The translations under genes were made by a program, and so were the position numbers. 64,000 bases of DNA from Pseudomonadota bacterium (GTDB lineage Bacteria > Pseudomonadota > Gammaproteobacteria > Ga0077536). The notes under the pieces were generated by a model. It did not search any database, was not told the DNA's origin, and worked only from the letters and a program-made list of their open reading frames with translations. Shown piece after piece: positions 42,404 through 52,715 of the stretch (the stretch's first letter is position 1; each line of letters starts with the position of its first letter). Location: positions 62,001 to 126,000 of the forward strand of contig JADJYF010000018.1 in assembly GCA_016719885.1 (NCBI GenBank), in the 5' to 3' direction.

Positions 42404-44883
42404 CCGCACGCGGCGGCCTGGCCCTGGGCTTTGCGTCGCTGACGGCGTTGGTGCTGGGCCTGTTCGGCGTTCAGTTCCTGACCTTGCCAAAGCTGCGCGA
42501 CCTGGTCGTTGAGCACACCACGCGCGTGCATATCGCAACGGCGCAGGGCTCGGCGCTGGATGTCATCAAGCAGGGTTGGCGCGATGCGCTGGGCGTCCAG
42601 GACTTGCTGTTGGTGACGGCGCTGGGCCTGCTGGCGTTGTGGATGCTGAGCAGTGAGATGCGCACGCGTCGCTACTCGAACCTGCTGGCTGCGCTGGATC
42701 TGCGCCCGCGCCTCATGCTGGCGCTGGTCGCCCTGCTGGGCGTCGGCGTCACGCGTTACTACATCAACAGCGGCGCCGTGTTCATGGGCGACGCCACCAT
42801 GCATGTCGAGGTGAGCGCGGCGGTCGCCGAACACCTGCGCCACTGGAGTTTGCCCATCTGGTCCAACTACTGGTACGGCGGCTTCCCCCTGCTCGAGTAC
42901 TACGCGCCACTGTTCTTCTACCTGAGCGGCGCGCTGAACCTCGTGCTGGGCGATATCCACAGCGCGGTCAAGACCGTGCTGTTCCTTGGTCACTTCGGTT
43001 CGATGTTGACCATGTACTGGTTCCTGTCACGCGCGGTCGAACGGCCCTCGCACGCGCTGATCGGCGCGCTGTGCTATGGCCTCGCCTTCCATCACATGCA
43101 CATCATCCTGTACCGGGGCGATCTGCACATGACGCTCGTCTACCTCATCTATCCCCTGCTGTTCCTGCATGCCGAGGACTATTTCAACGGCGCCATCGAT
43201 GCGCGTCGCCTGTTCGTACGGATGGCATTGACGAGCTTCTTCCTGATCATCGCCCATCATGCCTACGCGTTTTTCGGGCTGCTGTTTTTCGCACTCTTCG
43301 TGCTGGTACGCGGAGCGCTGGCCACGGCCCCCGCCACGGCAGCTTGGCGCCGCCTCGCGCCACCGTATCTAGGACTCGCCGGCGGCGCGCTGATGGCGAC
43401 CTTCCTGCTCGTGCCGGCGGTCATGGACCAGGCCTGGGTGCGAGGCATGCCGGGCTTGCCCTTCGAGATCCTGGTGCCCACGCCGCCACGGGCAGGGTTC
43501 CTGAAGGCCATGCTGAAGTGGCAGATCGTCGGCGACCGCAAGAACATCGGTTACCTGGGCCTGTCGGTGGCCGCGTTCGCGGTGATCGGCGCCTGCCACG
43601 CGTGGCGACGCCGAGTACCGACCGCGCTCGGGCTGTTGGCGGCCGGCCTGTATGCGCTGTTCACACTGCGCTCGGGCATGCAGTACAACGTCAAGAACAT
43701 GAACTTCGTGGTGTTCTACAGCGCCGCGCTGGCGGCTTTCGCGCCGGCCATGCTTGAACGCTGGCGCGCGGCCATTCCTGCGCCCGGCCGCGCGCCACGC
43801 GTGACGGTGGCGCTGATGGCGATACTGGCGCTGGATCTCGGACCGTCGACCTTCCAATACATCTATCGCGATCAAATAGACTTCAAGGAGCGCATGTACG
43901 CGCGCATACGGACCCTTGATCCGAACTATCGCACCATCGAAAGGCAGTTGATCTTCCGCGACCCCCAAAGTCCGGAGCAGGAAAGCGCCGCGGCTTTCGA
44001 CCCGCACATGCTCGGCTCGGTGATGCCGCGGGCACCGCTCGCGTCGCCGTTTGGCTGGGTGCACGAGGCGGCCGGGCTGTCGTTCGGCTACCTGGTCGAA
44101 ATCGGCAAGCAGATGCACCGCGAACTGGCGCAAAACACGCTATCGGGCGCGACTCTCGACGGCCTGTTCATGAGCGGCGTCAAGTACATCACGTTTCGCG
44201 ATCGCTACCAGTACTTCACGCCGCCCCTGCCGCCGTCGCCCGACTACACGCTCGACGACGGCCTGCTCGAATTGCGCCATGCGCGCCCGCTGATCGCGGC
44301 GCCGCGGCTGGTGCGCGCCGACGACATCGCCGGTTACGACCCGTCCAACGAGATCGAAACGCGCCGCTACTACGACGATCAAGCCTTCGCCTACGACAAC
44401 GACGACTACGCCAAGCTGGTCACGCCCTTGCTCGACGCGATGAGCATCGACCGCCGGCACGGCACCGCCAAAGCCATTCCCGTGCTCGACCGCGAGGCGG
44501 CCACGGCAGCACCCGCCGGCGACGCCGCGCTGGACATCGAGATTCTCGACTTCAAGGTCGACATGACTCATGTCGCGCTCCGCTACCGCGCCAACATCGA
44601 CAGTTTCGGCCAGCTCAGCTTCACCTATTTCCCGTTTCTCGAACTGCGTGTCGACGGGCAGCCGGTCGCATTCTCGCGCTCGGCGTTCAATCTCATCGTG
44701 CTGGCGCTGCCCGCCGGTGAGCACCTCGTCACACTCGACGCGCGCGCCTCGCCGCTGCGGCGCAACGCATTCTTGATTACACTCGCAGCCACGCTGCTGG
44801 TGCTGCTGACGCCGGCGCGCATGCTTAACGGGCTCGCGGTCGGCGGCGCACGTAAGCCGGGCTTTTCCCGAGGACTTTCCTGA
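42400..44883 (+). CDS. Polytopic GT-C-type membrane protein (PTPS-related family)
   Basis: An 827-residue membrane protein with about a dozen helices in its first 560 residues. The segment AVFMGDATMHVEVSAAVAEH followed by IWSNYWYGGFPLLEYYAPLFFY is characteristic of the membrane family called 6-pyruvoyl-tetrahydropterin synthase related. It carries an acidic residue pair early in the chain, as GT-C glycosyltransferases do. The C-terminal 230 residues are soluble and outside the membrane. It may move or polymerise lipid-linked sugars. The start is GTG 42400, overlapping the previous stop, so translation is coupled. The stop overlaps the GT9 gene. Confidence 0.75.
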   Translation: MTARGGLALGFASLTALVLGLFGVQFLTLPKLRDLVVEHTTRVHIATAQGSALDVIKQGWRDALGVQDLLLVTALGLLALWMLSSEMRTRRYSNLLAALDLRPRLMLALVALLGVGVTRYYINSGAVFMGDATMHVEVSAAVAEHLRHWSLPIWSNYWYGGFPLLEYYAPLFFYLSGALNLVLGDIHSAVKTVLFLGHFGSMLTMYWFLSRAVERPSHALIGALCYGLAFHHMHIILYRGDLHMTLVYLIYPLLFLHAEDYFNGAIDARRLFVRMALTSFFLIIAHHAYAFFGLLFFALFVLVRGALATAPATAAWRRLAPPYLGLAGGALMATFLLVPAVMDQAWVRGMPGLPFEILVPTPPRAGFLKAMLKWQIVGDRKNIGYLGLSVAAFAVIGACHAWRRRVPTALGLLAAGLYALFTLRSGMQYNVKNMNFVVFYSAALAAFAPAMLERWRAAIPAPGRAPRVTVALMAILALDLGPSTFQYIYRDQIDFKERMYARIRTLDPNYRTIERQLIFRDPQSPEQESAAAFDPHMLGSVMPRAPLASPFGWVHEAAGLSFGYLVEIGKQMHRELAQNTLSGATLDGLFMSGVKYITFRDRYQYFTPPLPPSPDYTLDDGLLELRHARPLIAAPRLVRADDIAGYDPSNEIETRRYYDDQAFAYDNDDYAKLVTPLLDAMSIDRRHGTAKAIPVLDREAATAAPAGDAALDIEILDFKVDMTHVALRYRANIDSFGQLSFTYFPFLELRVDGQPVAFSRSAFNLIVLALPAGEHLVTLDARASPLRRNAFLITLAATLLVLLTPARMLNGLAVGGARKPGFSRGLS

Positions 44884-46118
44884 TGATGAATCCGGGCGTG
44901 ATGCGCGCAGTGGATTACTGGGTCGGCGTGCCGGCCTGTTTCCTGTTGACCTGCGTGCGGCGAGCAGCCAGGCGCATCCGCGGCCAGCGGCCGGCAGCGC
45001 ACGACAAGCCGCGCAATATCGTCGTCATCGAGCTGGTGGAAATGGGCGTGCTGGTGATTGCCTACCCGGCGCTGCGCAAACTCCGGGAGCTTTACCCCGA
45101 GGCCCGCATCCATTTCCTGGCATTCAAGCAGATCCGTCCCAGTATCGAGATGCTCGACATCCTCGCGCCCGAGGATATTCTCACCATCGACAACGGCTCG
45201 TTATGGACACTGCTGCGCGACACCCTGAAGTTCCTGTGGACCGCACGCCGGCGTCGCATCGACACCGTCATCAACCTCGAAACATTCGTGCGCTACAGCT
45301 CGATCATGAGCTTCCTGTCGGGCGCCGTGCGACGCGTCGGCTTCCACCGCTTCAACCAGGAAGGCGTCTACACGGGCGATCTGCTGACCCACGACGTGGC
45401 CTACAACTCGCACATCCATAGCGCTCACACCTTCCTCGACCTGGTGTATGCGCTGGGCGAACCGCCCGGCCAGGTTCCACGCGTCAAGCGCTCCTACGCC
45501 GACGATGACCTCAGCGTGCCGCAGATAGTCACGGACGAGGCGACCGCCGGCGCGCTGTGGAACAAGCTCGCCACCTACAACCCGGCCCTGGTGCCGGGAT
45601 CGCGCCTGGTGATCGTCAATCCCAATGCCAGCGAATTGTTCCTGTTGCGCAAGCTGCCGCTCGAGAACTATGCCGAACTGGTGAGGCGGCTGCTGTCCGA
45701 TCCCGACGTGTTCGTCGCCATCACCGGCGTGGCGCGCGAGAAGCCCGACGCCGACTACATTTGCCGCGCGGTCGGCGACCCGCGCGCCATCGACCTCACC
45801 GGCGCGACCGGCCTGATGGAACTGCTGCATCTGTTCAATCTCGCCGAGATGGTCATCACCAACGACTCCGGGCCGGCTCATTTTGCCTGCCTTACGCGCA
45901 CCCATATCGTGGTGTTCTTCGGGCCCGAACTGCCGGAGCGCTTCAGACCGCTGTCGCCTCGCTGCGATGTCATCTACGCGGGCTACTCCTGCAGTCCCTG
46001 TGTCAGTCCCTTCAACCAGCGCTTGACGCCGTGCAACGACAACCTGTGCCTGAAGAGCCTGTCGGTCGAACGCATCTATGGCGTGGTGCGGCGGCGCCTG
46101 TACGGCGCGAGCGCTTGA
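44883..46118 (+). CDS. GT9-family glycosyltransferase (heptosyltransferase-like)
   Basis: A 411-residue protein of the ADP-heptose:LPS heptosyltransferase fold. The acceptor-domain start NIVVIELVEMGVLVIAYPALRKLRELYPEARIHFLAF matches the family opening. Donor-domain hallmarks are VIVNPNASELFLLRKLPLENYAELVRRL and ITNDSGPAHFACL. A basic stretch near the N-terminus follows a hydrophobic segment. It would add one sugar to a growing lipid-linked glycan. It starts on the last base of the preceding stop. The terminal part contains a Cys cluster (YSCSPCVSPFNQRLTPCNDNLC) that could bind metal. Confidence 0.88.
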   Translation: MMNPGVMRAVDYWVGVPACFLLTCVRRAARRIRGQRPAAHDKPRNIVVIELVEMGVLVIAYPALRKLRELYPEARIHFLAFKQIRPSIEMLDILAPEDILTIDNGSLWTLLRDTLKFLWTARRRRIDTVINLETFVRYSSIMSFLSGAVRRVGFHRFNQEGVYTGDLLTHDVAYNSHIHSAHTFLDLVYALGEPPGQVPRVKRSYADDDLSVPQIVTDEATAGALWNKLATYNPALVPGSRLVIVNPNASELFLLRKLPLENYAELVRRLLSDPDVFVAITGVAREKPDADYICRAVGDPRAIDLTGATGLMELLHLFNLAEMVITNDSGPAHFACLTRTHIVVFFGPELPERFRPLSPRCDVIYAGYSCSPCVSPFNQRLTPCNDNLCLKSLSVERIYGVVRRRLYGASA

Positions 46119-46125
46119 GCGACGC

Positions 46126-46572
46126 ATGAACGGCGAACCAGGGCAGACCGGCTTGCTGGCACGCCTGCCGCTCGCCGCACGTGGCCGCAACCTCGCAGAA
46201 TTTCTCAAGTTCTGTGCGGTCGGCGGCTCTGGTGTCGGCGTCAACCTCGGCATCTACGCGCTCTTGACTCGCACCATGGACTTTTCACCGGCGCTCGCCT
46301 CGCCGCTCGCCATCGAGATCTCGCTGCTCACCAATTTCCTGCTCAACGAGCATTGGACCTTCAGCGCCCGCACCATGCGCTCGGCGCGCCTGGCGCGGCT
46401 GGGTACTTACCACGCGGTGTGCCTGGTGGGCGGCGCCATCAACTACGGTGTGCTGCTGTTGCTGGTCAGGTACGGCTGGTGGGATATCTACGCCAATCTC
46501 GCCGGCATCGCGCTCGGCACCGGCGCCAAGTTCCTGGCCAGCGCCCGTTGGACCTGGCGCGAACATCCGTGA
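46126..46572 (+). CDS. GtrA-family membrane protein
   Basis: A 148-residue protein with four membrane helices. The GtrA pattern FLKFCAVGGSGVGVNLGIYALLT starts at about residue 27, followed by ISLLTNFLLNEHWTF and GIALGTGAKFLASARWTW. GtrA proteins are believed to flip polyprenyl-linked sugars for cell-surface glycosylation. The ATG at 46126 is 7 bases after the GT9 stop, so it is likely co-transcribed. Confidence 0.88.
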   Translation: MNGEPGQTGLLARLPLAARGRNLAEFLKFCAVGGSGVGVNLGIYALLTRTMDFSPALASPLAIEISLLTNFLLNEHWTFSARTMRSARLARLGTYHAVCLVGGAINYGVLLLLVRYGWWDIYANLAGIALGTGAKFLASARWTWREHP

Positions 46573-46606
46573 CCCGTCGGTCGCTGACCACGGTGGGCCC
46601 TGGGCG

Positions 46607-48142
46607 ATGAACCCGGCCACGCCCACCGGGGCGGACGGGCATCTGGCCGTCGCAGGCGACGCGCTCGGACCACGTCTGGCGAATTCCATCGTGGTGCTGT
46701 GCGGGCTCGCGGTGGCGCTTGCCGCTGTCTACGATCAGTGGCTGTATTTCTCGCTCGGCGCGGCCGGCATCATGTTCGCGGTGGCCGCGTTTCAACAGCC
46801 CTATATCGGGCTGCTGTGTTGGATGTTCGCGTTCCCGATCCTCGATCCCTACCTGCGCCTGGACCTGCCGGCCGGCATCCCCGATGTCACGCTCAACCGG
46901 ATCGCCGTCGCGCTGATGGCGGTGCCGATGATGGTCGCGGTGATGCTGCGCCGTCGGCGCCTGCTGGCGATTGGCCCGACCGAAGGCAGGATGCTGTTGT
47001 TGTGCGGCATCATGCTGGGGGATATCTACATCCGCAGCGAGAGCAGCGGCGAAGACGTGCTGCTGTTCTTCGACGAGTACGCGACGCCATTCCTGCTGTT
47101 CTTCGTCTTCAAGAACATGGTGGCGAGCGGCACCGATGTACGCAAAGCCCTGCTCGCACTGGCGCTGTCGTGCGTCTATCTCGCGCCCTTCGGCGCCTTC
47201 CAGTTTCTTTTCCACAGCGATCCGCCGGGCTGGATCGGACCGCCTGACACCGTCCATTCACTGGTCGAAGAGCAGGGTCGCGCGCGCGGCCCTTTCACGG
47301 ATTCGGTGTCGTACGGTGCACTGGGTAACGTGGTGTTCCTGTCATGCATATTCCTGTTCGCATGGAGCCGCGCCATGTCCAGCCGCCTGTTCTACGGCGC
47401 GCTGTTGGTCGGCACCGGCAGCATTGTCTTTTTGTGCATGACGCGCTCGGTGTGGCTTGGCCTGTTGGTGGCGCTACTGCTGGCCGCCTACCATGAACGT
47501 CGCCTGCGCCGCGTCGTGCTGGCGCTGCTGCTCAGCGGCGCGATCGGCGTGGCCGGCTTCCTGGCGATATCGAACGAAGGTGCCGAATCGGTCACGGAGC
47601 GCGCCGGCGACTACGAGACGGTCTACATCCGGCTGGCGCTGTACAACGCGGCCGTGACCATGGCGGTGCAACAGCCGTTCATCGGCTACGGCAGGCATGC
47701 GACCGAGCTGTTTCAGAAGCACCGCGCCAAGTACGTATCCGACTTCTTCGGCATCGGCGCGGAATGGGGCATCCTGGCGGGACCGCCGCACAACGCGGTG
47801 ATCTCGATGACCTTGATGTACGGCGTGTTCGGCGCGGCTGTCTATATTTCGATATTCGTCAGCCTGATCCGATCATTTCTCGCGTTGCGGCGTGCCAAGG
47901 GCGCGCTGCCGTTACCGCCCACGGCTTATGGCACGTTCATGCTCGCCATGTCGGTGATCTACATTTCCATCGGCATGTTCACCGACGTCATGGCCTTTCC
48001 GTTTTTCAGCAATCTGTATTTCACCCTGGCGGGCGGCGCGCAGGGACTGCGTATTTACCTGGCCCGCCAGGCAGCGACGCGTGCCGTGCCGACGGCCGAC
48101 CAGCAAGCCACACCGGCGAGCGCGATTACGCGCGCGGTTTGA
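46607..48142 (+). CDS. O-antigen ligase/polymerase-type (Wzy) membrane protein
   Basis: A 511-residue protein with about ten to twelve helices. The Wzy/WaaL pattern shows a periplasmic loop containing ARGPFTDSVSYGALGNVVFLS, then helices CMTRSVWLGLLVALLLAAYHERRLRRV, and a second large loop with GYGRHATELFQKH...GPPHNAVISMTLMYG, which is the conserved end of the family. It probably polymerises or ligates repeat units of the surface polysaccharide. The start at ATG 46607 follows the GtrA stop by 34 bases. A longer frame from 46448 lies inside gtrA. It is the last gene of this plus-strand run. Confidence 0.87.
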   Translation: MNPATPTGADGHLAVAGDALGPRLANSIVVLCGLAVALAAVYDQWLYFSLGAAGIMFAVAAFQQPYIGLLCWMFAFPILDPYLRLDLPAGIPDVTLNRIAVALMAVPMMVAVMLRRRRLLAIGPTEGRMLLLCGIMLGDIYIRSESSGEDVLLFFDEYATPFLLFFVFKNMVASGTDVRKALLALALSCVYLAPFGAFQFLFHSDPPGWIGPPDTVHSLVEEQGRARGPFTDSVSYGALGNVVFLSCIFLFAWSRAMSSRLFYGALLVGTGSIVFLCMTRSVWLGLLVALLLAAYHERRLRRVVLALLLSGAIGVAGFLAISNEGAESVTERAGDYETVYIRLALYNAAVTMAVQQPFIGYGRHATELFQKHRAKYVSDFFGIGAEWGILAGPPHNAVISMTLMYGVFGAAVYISIFVSLIRSFLALRRAKGALPLPPTAYGTFMLAMSVIYISIGMFTDVMAFPFFSNLYFTLAGGAQGLRIYLARQAATRAVPTADQQATPASAITRAV

Positions 48143-48183
48143 AGTCGCGCCAGGTGACACACCGCGCCTGGCAGACCTGTCGC

Positions 48184-49371
48184 TTACTCGCCGAGGCGCT
48201 CCAGCGCCCGTCCAAGCAGCATCAGGCGCCGCGTGATGGGCGCCAGCGGATAGGCCATGCGACGGCCGCTTCGATAATTGATCATGCCGACGAAATTTGC
48301 GTAAACCAGCGGCATGCGCAACACACCGGTGTAATCCTGCTCGAAGACCAGGCGACGCAACTCGGTCGGGTCGTCGCCGTAACGGTTGGTGACCTTGGCG
48401 ACGTTGACGGTGGCGCGATAGCCGCAGTCCAGGGCCATGCGTTGTAATTCGGGCGAATAGTCACCGCACGGCCAGCACAACAGTTCGACCGGTTTGCCGA
48501 GACGCTCTTCGATGATGCGTTTGCTGCCGCGCAACTCGTCTTCGATGCGCGCGCGATACTGAGCGGGCGACTCCAGGTAGCCCGCGTCGCCGTGTGCGCG
48601 CCGCCGTGCCGCGACCACCCCATGCAGCGCCGCGCGCCAGCCGGGATGGCGAAAGAAGTCCGGCCCGCCGTTGTCGGCGACGTGCCGCACACAGGCCTCG
48701 GCGATGGCCGGGTCTTCGAAATAGCGCGGCCCCAGCAAGGTCTGCTGGTGGCGGTAGACCGGCCGACCGAGCGGGATCTGCGCGCGAAAATCCATGTTCA
48801 ACCAGTCGTATTTCTGCTCGGGATGGCTATGCCACGCGAGCCAGTAATGTTCGCCGCGCGGGTGATGAAAATCCTCCACGCGGGCGTCGCTGAAGTACCA
48901 GTTGTGGGTAAGGGTGTGTGACTGCACGTCGACCACCCCACTGTCCTGCATGCGCTTAAGTTCGGTCCAGGACACGTGCCCCCAGTACGGCAGCTCGGCA
49001 GGCGCATGGCGTGCTTCCCGGACGTCATCCAGGGTCGGCCGGCAGATGTCACGCGGGTCGATGAAATCCGTGGTGACGAACAGCGTCGCCTTCATCCCGT
49101 AGCGCTTCAGGATCGGATAGGCGTGCACCCAGTTATCGAGATAGCCGTCGTCGAAGGTGATGCCGACGGCCTTGGGCGGCAGCGGGTGTCCGTGCTCGAG
49201 ATGAGCCTGGATTTCCCGCAGGTCCACTGCCCTGAAATCGTTGCGCCGCAGATAGGCCATTTGCCGTTCGAACAGCGCTATCGGCACCGACAGGCGATGC
49301 AGGGCGTGCCGATGCGGATTGGCGATGCTGTGGTACACGATGATCGGTACCTGCTGCGATACGGACTTCAC
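48184..49371 (-). CDS. NodB-homology polysaccharide deacetylase
   Basis: A 395-residue enzyme with the first metal site GITFDDGYLDN and the histidine pair in VQSHTLTH, the hallmark Asp-His-His set of carbohydrate esterase family 4. It lacks an obvious signal peptide (the start is KSVSQQVPIIVYHSIA). It probably removes acetyl groups from an amino-sugar polymer or a precursor. The GTG start at 49371 overlaps the stop of the upstream glycosyltransferase (GTGA). A second deacetylase at 26991 is a different subtype. Confidence 0.88.
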   Translation of the reverse strand: MKSVSQQVPIIVYHSIANPHRHALHRLSVPIALFERQMAYLRRNDFRAVDLREIQAHLEHGHPLPPKAVGITFDDGYLDNWVHAYPILKRYGMKATLFVTTDFIDPRDICRPTLDDVREARHAPAELPYWGHVSWTELKRMQDSGVVDVQSHTLTHNWYFSDARVEDFHHPRGEHYWLAWHSHPEQKYDWLNMDFRAQIPLGRPVYRHQQTLLGPRYFEDPAIAEACVRHVADNGGPDFFRHPGWRAALHGVVAARRRAHGDAGYLESPAQYRARIEDELRGSKRIIEERLGKPVELLCWPCGDYSPELQRMALDCGYRATVNVAKVTNRYGDDPTELRRLVFEQDYTGVLRMPLVYANFVGMINYRSGRRMAYPLAPITRRLMLLGRALERLGE

Positions 49372-50579
49372 CCTTTGCTGGCTCCGCGGCTATGGTGCGC
49401 CCCGGCGGTGTCGCGCAGGACGTCGGTATAAAGTGCCGCCATGGCGCGCACCACGGCACGGATATCGTAACGCGCGCACACCGCCGCGCGTGCCGCGTGC
49501 GCCAGTTGCCGCGCAAGCTCGTGGTCGTCCATGACCCGCGCCAGTGCTTCGGCCAATGCAGGCGGGTTCGCATAGGGCACCAGCAAGGCGGTCGCGCCAT
49601 CCACGACCACGTCGACGATGCCCGGCACGGCGGTCGCGACCACCGGGCGGCAGGCCGCCATCGCTTCGAGCAAGGCCAGTGGCACGCCCTCCGACGCTGA
49701 CACCAGTGCGAAGACCTCGGCCAGCGCAAGATGCTCGGCGATGTCGGTGCGCGTGCCCAGCATGAGCACCGCACCGTGCAGCCCGAGGCGCTCGATCAGC
49801 GCGGCCAGTGGCTCGCGCTCGACGCCGTCGCCGATGATCAACAGGGTTGCCGTCGGGCAGCGCATGCGCAGCGCCGGCATCGCCGTCACCAGGTCGCGTT
49901 GCCCCTTGTCCCTGACCAGGCGTCCGACCGTGACGATGATGCGCGCGTCGTCGTCCAGACCGAGCGCGCGACGCAGTGCGAGCGCGCCGCGCGCCGCCTC
50001 TTCGCCACCGTAGACCTCGGTGTCGATGCCGTTGCCGAGCACCTGGATTCGCGCGGCGGCAAAGCCCAGTTCGTCGCGCAACACTCCCAGCACTTGTGGC
50101 GACACCGCGATGCTGCAGGCCGCGCGCGCCGCGATGAAGCGATACAGGCGGCGGCGCAGCGCGTTGCGCGGGTCGATGCGGGCGCGCCCACGCGGCAGCA
50201 ATCCCAGCCCATGGAAACTCGCGATCACGGGCACGCCGCAGCGCTGCCCCGCCACCAAGCCCAGCATCACCGCGTCCGCCATGTGGGCGTGCATGAGGTC
50301 GATGCGTTGCTCGTGCAGCAGTTCACTCAACCAGCGCACGATGCGCCACACATCGTGCACGAACCACGGCAACCACAGCATGCCGTGGCGACGCATGCCG
50401 AGGCAGAGGACCGTGCTCCCGGCGCGCTCCAGTTCCCCGCGTAATGGCCCGTCGCGCAGACAGCACACCACGACGTGAATGCCGTGCGCCGGCAGGTTCC
50501 TCGCCAGGTCGAGCACCGTGCGCTCGGCGCCGCCGATCTCCAGCGATTCGATGAAATGCATGACACGCAGGCCGCTCAT
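49368..50579 (-). CDS. GT4-family glycosyltransferase
   Basis: A 403-residue GT-B enzyme. It starts SGLRVMHFIESLEIGGAERTVLDLA, the usual opening of GT4 proteins, and its donor-binding half has VGRLVRDKGQRDLVTAMPAL and VSASEGVPLALLEAMAACRP, with the conserved ExxxxxxxE pattern. It transfers an activated sugar with retention of configuration. The ATG at 50579 fits; the frame extends upstream without matching sequence. It overlaps the deacetylase gene downstream and lies 22 bases from the lyase-like gene upstream. Confidence 0.9.
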   Translation of the reverse strand: MSGLRVMHFIESLEIGGAERTVLDLARNLPAHGIHVVVCCLRDGPLRGELERAGSTVLCLGMRRHGMLWLPWFVHDVWRIVRWLSELLHEQRIDLMHAHMADAVMLGLVAGQRCGVPVIASFHGLGLLPRGRARIDPRNALRRRLYRFIAARAACSIAVSPQVLGVLRDELGFAAARIQVLGNGIDTEVYGGEEAARGALALRRALGLDDDARIIVTVGRLVRDKGQRDLVTAMPALRMRCPTATLLIIGDGVEREPLAALIERLGLHGAVLMLGTRTDIAEHLALAEVFALVSASEGVPLALLEAMAACRPVVATAVPGIVDVVVDGATALLVPYANPPALAEALARVMDDHELARQLAHAARAAVCARYDIRAVVRAMAALYTDVLRDTAGAHHSRGASKG

Positions 50580-50601
50580 GGCGTTGGCGGGGCCCCCTCG
50601 G

Positions 50602-52653
50602 TCACGGTGCAAGCAGCGTTTCGAGATATTCCTCGACATTGCTGTAGCCATCACCATCGCGATCCTTGGCGGCGTCGCTCGCGTCCTGGGGCGCAAGGCC
50701 GATGCCGGCTTCCCAGGCATCAGGCATGCCGTCGTGATCGCTGTCCCGCGGCGCGGCCGCGGAGGCGAGTTCCGGAAAGCCGCCGACCTCGTCCGGCGAG
50801 TTGATCATCGTACCGCGCGCGCCGCGCACCGCTTCGACCACGCGGCGATCGACCGCGTCACGCCACGGCCGATTGGCGCCCGCCTGCGCCAGCACCGCCT
50901 CGCTCACCGCCGCGCCGCCAACGCGCGGCACCGGTGGGCTCGCGAACGGCTGGCTGGCGCGGATTGCGGGAGGCAGCGCCTGGGCTTCGAAGCCGAGCGA
51001 GAACATCGCAAAGGCGTCGCCCGTATCAGCGCCGATTGCCGGTCCGGAATTGTCCTGCGCGAAGATGCGCGGGTAGACCGCGCGCGCGCTGTCACCCTTG
51101 TTCACCACGAAGGCCGGCGCTTGGCTGGCCGGCCCCTTCACGTATCGATTTCCAATCACATTGATGTGACTCTCGCGCCCGATTTCGTCGACCGCCTCGC
51201 CGCCGGTGCGGCCCCAGCCGTCCACCAGGTTTTCAATCAAGTCGACCGCGCCGGCGTCCTTGATCAAGGGATTGCGGAAATCGAGCTGCGTCAGCAGCGA
51301 ATGATGCACGGTGACGCGCTCGGAGCCGTCACCGATCAGTACGCCGGCGCCGTGGCGACCCTTGGGATGGCGACTCTTGTTCAGCGCCTCGCTGAAGATG
51401 CACCACGAGAGCGACACGTCCTGGGCTCCCTCCCACACCTGTACGACCTCGTCTTCGCTCCAACTCATCGAAACATGATCGACGACGACATTTCGCGCAC
51501 CGTTGATTTGCAAAGCGTCATTGTTCTCCGCATCGACCGGCCCGCGATTGCCGGGCCGAATACGCAGGTAACGCAGGACCACGTCATCGGCGGCAACCAC
51601 CAATCCTGCGTCACGCAGCATGATGCCGCCACCGGTGGCGCTGTGGCCGGCGACGGTGACGCGCCCGGCGCGGATTTCCAATGGCCGCGTGAGCCGGATG
51701 CTGCCGCCGACGCGGAACACCACGATGCGCGGTCCACTTTCCGCCAGCGCGGCGCGCAGCGAACCAGGACCATCGTCGGCGAGCGTGGTGACTTCGATGA
51801 CCCGTCCGCCGCGCCCGCCGGCGGTGCGACTGCCAAAGCCGGCCGCGCCGGGAAAGGCCGGGATGTCGGCGGTCGCAAGCGGCCCGCGCGCGGTCTGCGC
51901 GGGCACGAGCGGCGACTGGCTCTGTTTGTGCGCCTGCGGCGGCGGCGCTTCGTCCGCCTTGGCCTGTGCTTCATCCGTCAATTCGAACACCACGCGTCCG
52001 AACACCTGGACGCGCACCAGTCGGCCACCAGCGTCCCGCCAATAGATGCGGTCAGCCGTTTCGGGATTGCTGATGACAAAGCGCTCGGTGGCCAGCGGCC
52101 GCCCGTCGAACTCGATCGTCTCGCGGCCCGCGTAACGGAGTTCGGCATCGACCACCGTCGGCTTTTCCCAGGCGCCGAGCAGCGCGAACTTGCGGCTGGC
52201 CTGGTCGGCGCCACGGGCAACGACCCGCATGGCGGAGAACTCGGTGAGGAAATCGGCCTCGAGCGGCGCACTGCCCGTGCCCTTCAGCCCGCGTTGACTG
52301 CGAATGGTGAGGGTGCGCTCGGCGATTTGGGCGGTGATTGCCCAAGGCTTGCGTGGACGCGCAACATCGAGCGAGAAATCGAGGGGCGTCAGCACCGCGT
52401 CGCGCCGGCTCTGCATATGGTGCGTCAGATGGCCCTGCTCACCCTTGGCCGCGAAGCGTACTTCGTCGTCCATCACCAGCGTGTCGCCGAGCTGGCGATC
52501 GGCGAGCCGCATCCATCCGACCTTCACGCCGTGGTTGCGCATGGCATACCACCAGGCATCGGTGCCGCCCGCTACCGCCGATGAGCCGCCGGCGAGCATG
52601 CAAATCAACAGGCACAGTCGCGACGCGTCGCGCAGTGACCGGCAAAGCTTCAT
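50602..52653 (-). CDS. Secreted pectate-lyase-like right-handed beta-helix protein with N-terminal domain
   Basis: A 683-residue exported protein. The signal peptide is near 10-28. An N-terminal beta-rich domain (about 30-230, DAWWYAMRNHGVKVGWMRLADR) resembles DUF3108-type domains. The pectate-lyase-type beta helix is marked by FPGAAGFGSRTAGGRGG, SGPRIVVFRVGGSIRL, NDALQINGARNVVVDHVSMSW and HPKGRHGAGVLIG. A calcium-binding tail (DSDHDGMPDAWE, DRDGDGYSNVEEYLETL) ends it. It probably cleaves a uronic-acid polysaccharide. The paralogue at 56972 lacks the N-terminal domain. In an EPS locus such lyases often trim the polymer. Confidence 0.85.
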   Translation of the reverse strand: MKLCRSLRDASRLCLLICMLAGGSSAVAGGTDAWWYAMRNHGVKVGWMRLADRQLGDTLVMDDEVRFAAKGEQGHLTHHMQSRRDAVLTPLDFSLDVARPRKPWAITAQIAERTLTIRSQRGLKGTGSAPLEADFLTEFSAMRVVARGADQASRKFALLGAWEKPTVVDAELRYAGRETIEFDGRPLATERFVISNPETADRIYWRDAGGRLVRVQVFGRVVFELTDEAQAKADEAPPPQAHKQSQSPLVPAQTARGPLATADIPAFPGAAGFGSRTAGGRGGRVIEVTTLADDGPGSLRAALAESGPRIVVFRVGGSIRLTRPLEIRAGRVTVAGHSATGGGIMLRDAGLVVAADDVVLRYLRIRPGNRGPVDAENNDALQINGARNVVVDHVSMSWSEDEVVQVWEGAQDVSLSWCIFSEALNKSRHPKGRHGAGVLIGDGSERVTVHHSLLTQLDFRNPLIKDAGAVDLIENLVDGWGRTGGEAVDEIGRESHINVIGNRYVKGPASQAPAFVVNKGDSARAVYPRIFAQDNSGPAIGADTGDAFAMFSLGFEAQALPPAIRASQPFASPPVPRVGGAAVSEAVLAQAGANRPWRDAVDRRVVEAVRGARGTMINSPDEVGGFPELASAAAPRDSDHDGMPDAWEAGIGLAPQDASDAAKDRDGDGYSNVEEYLETLLAP

Positions 52654-52715
52654 GGACACTCGCACTCTGAATCCGTTGAACAAGGCCTATACTACGTGCG
52701 AACCGGAGAACGATC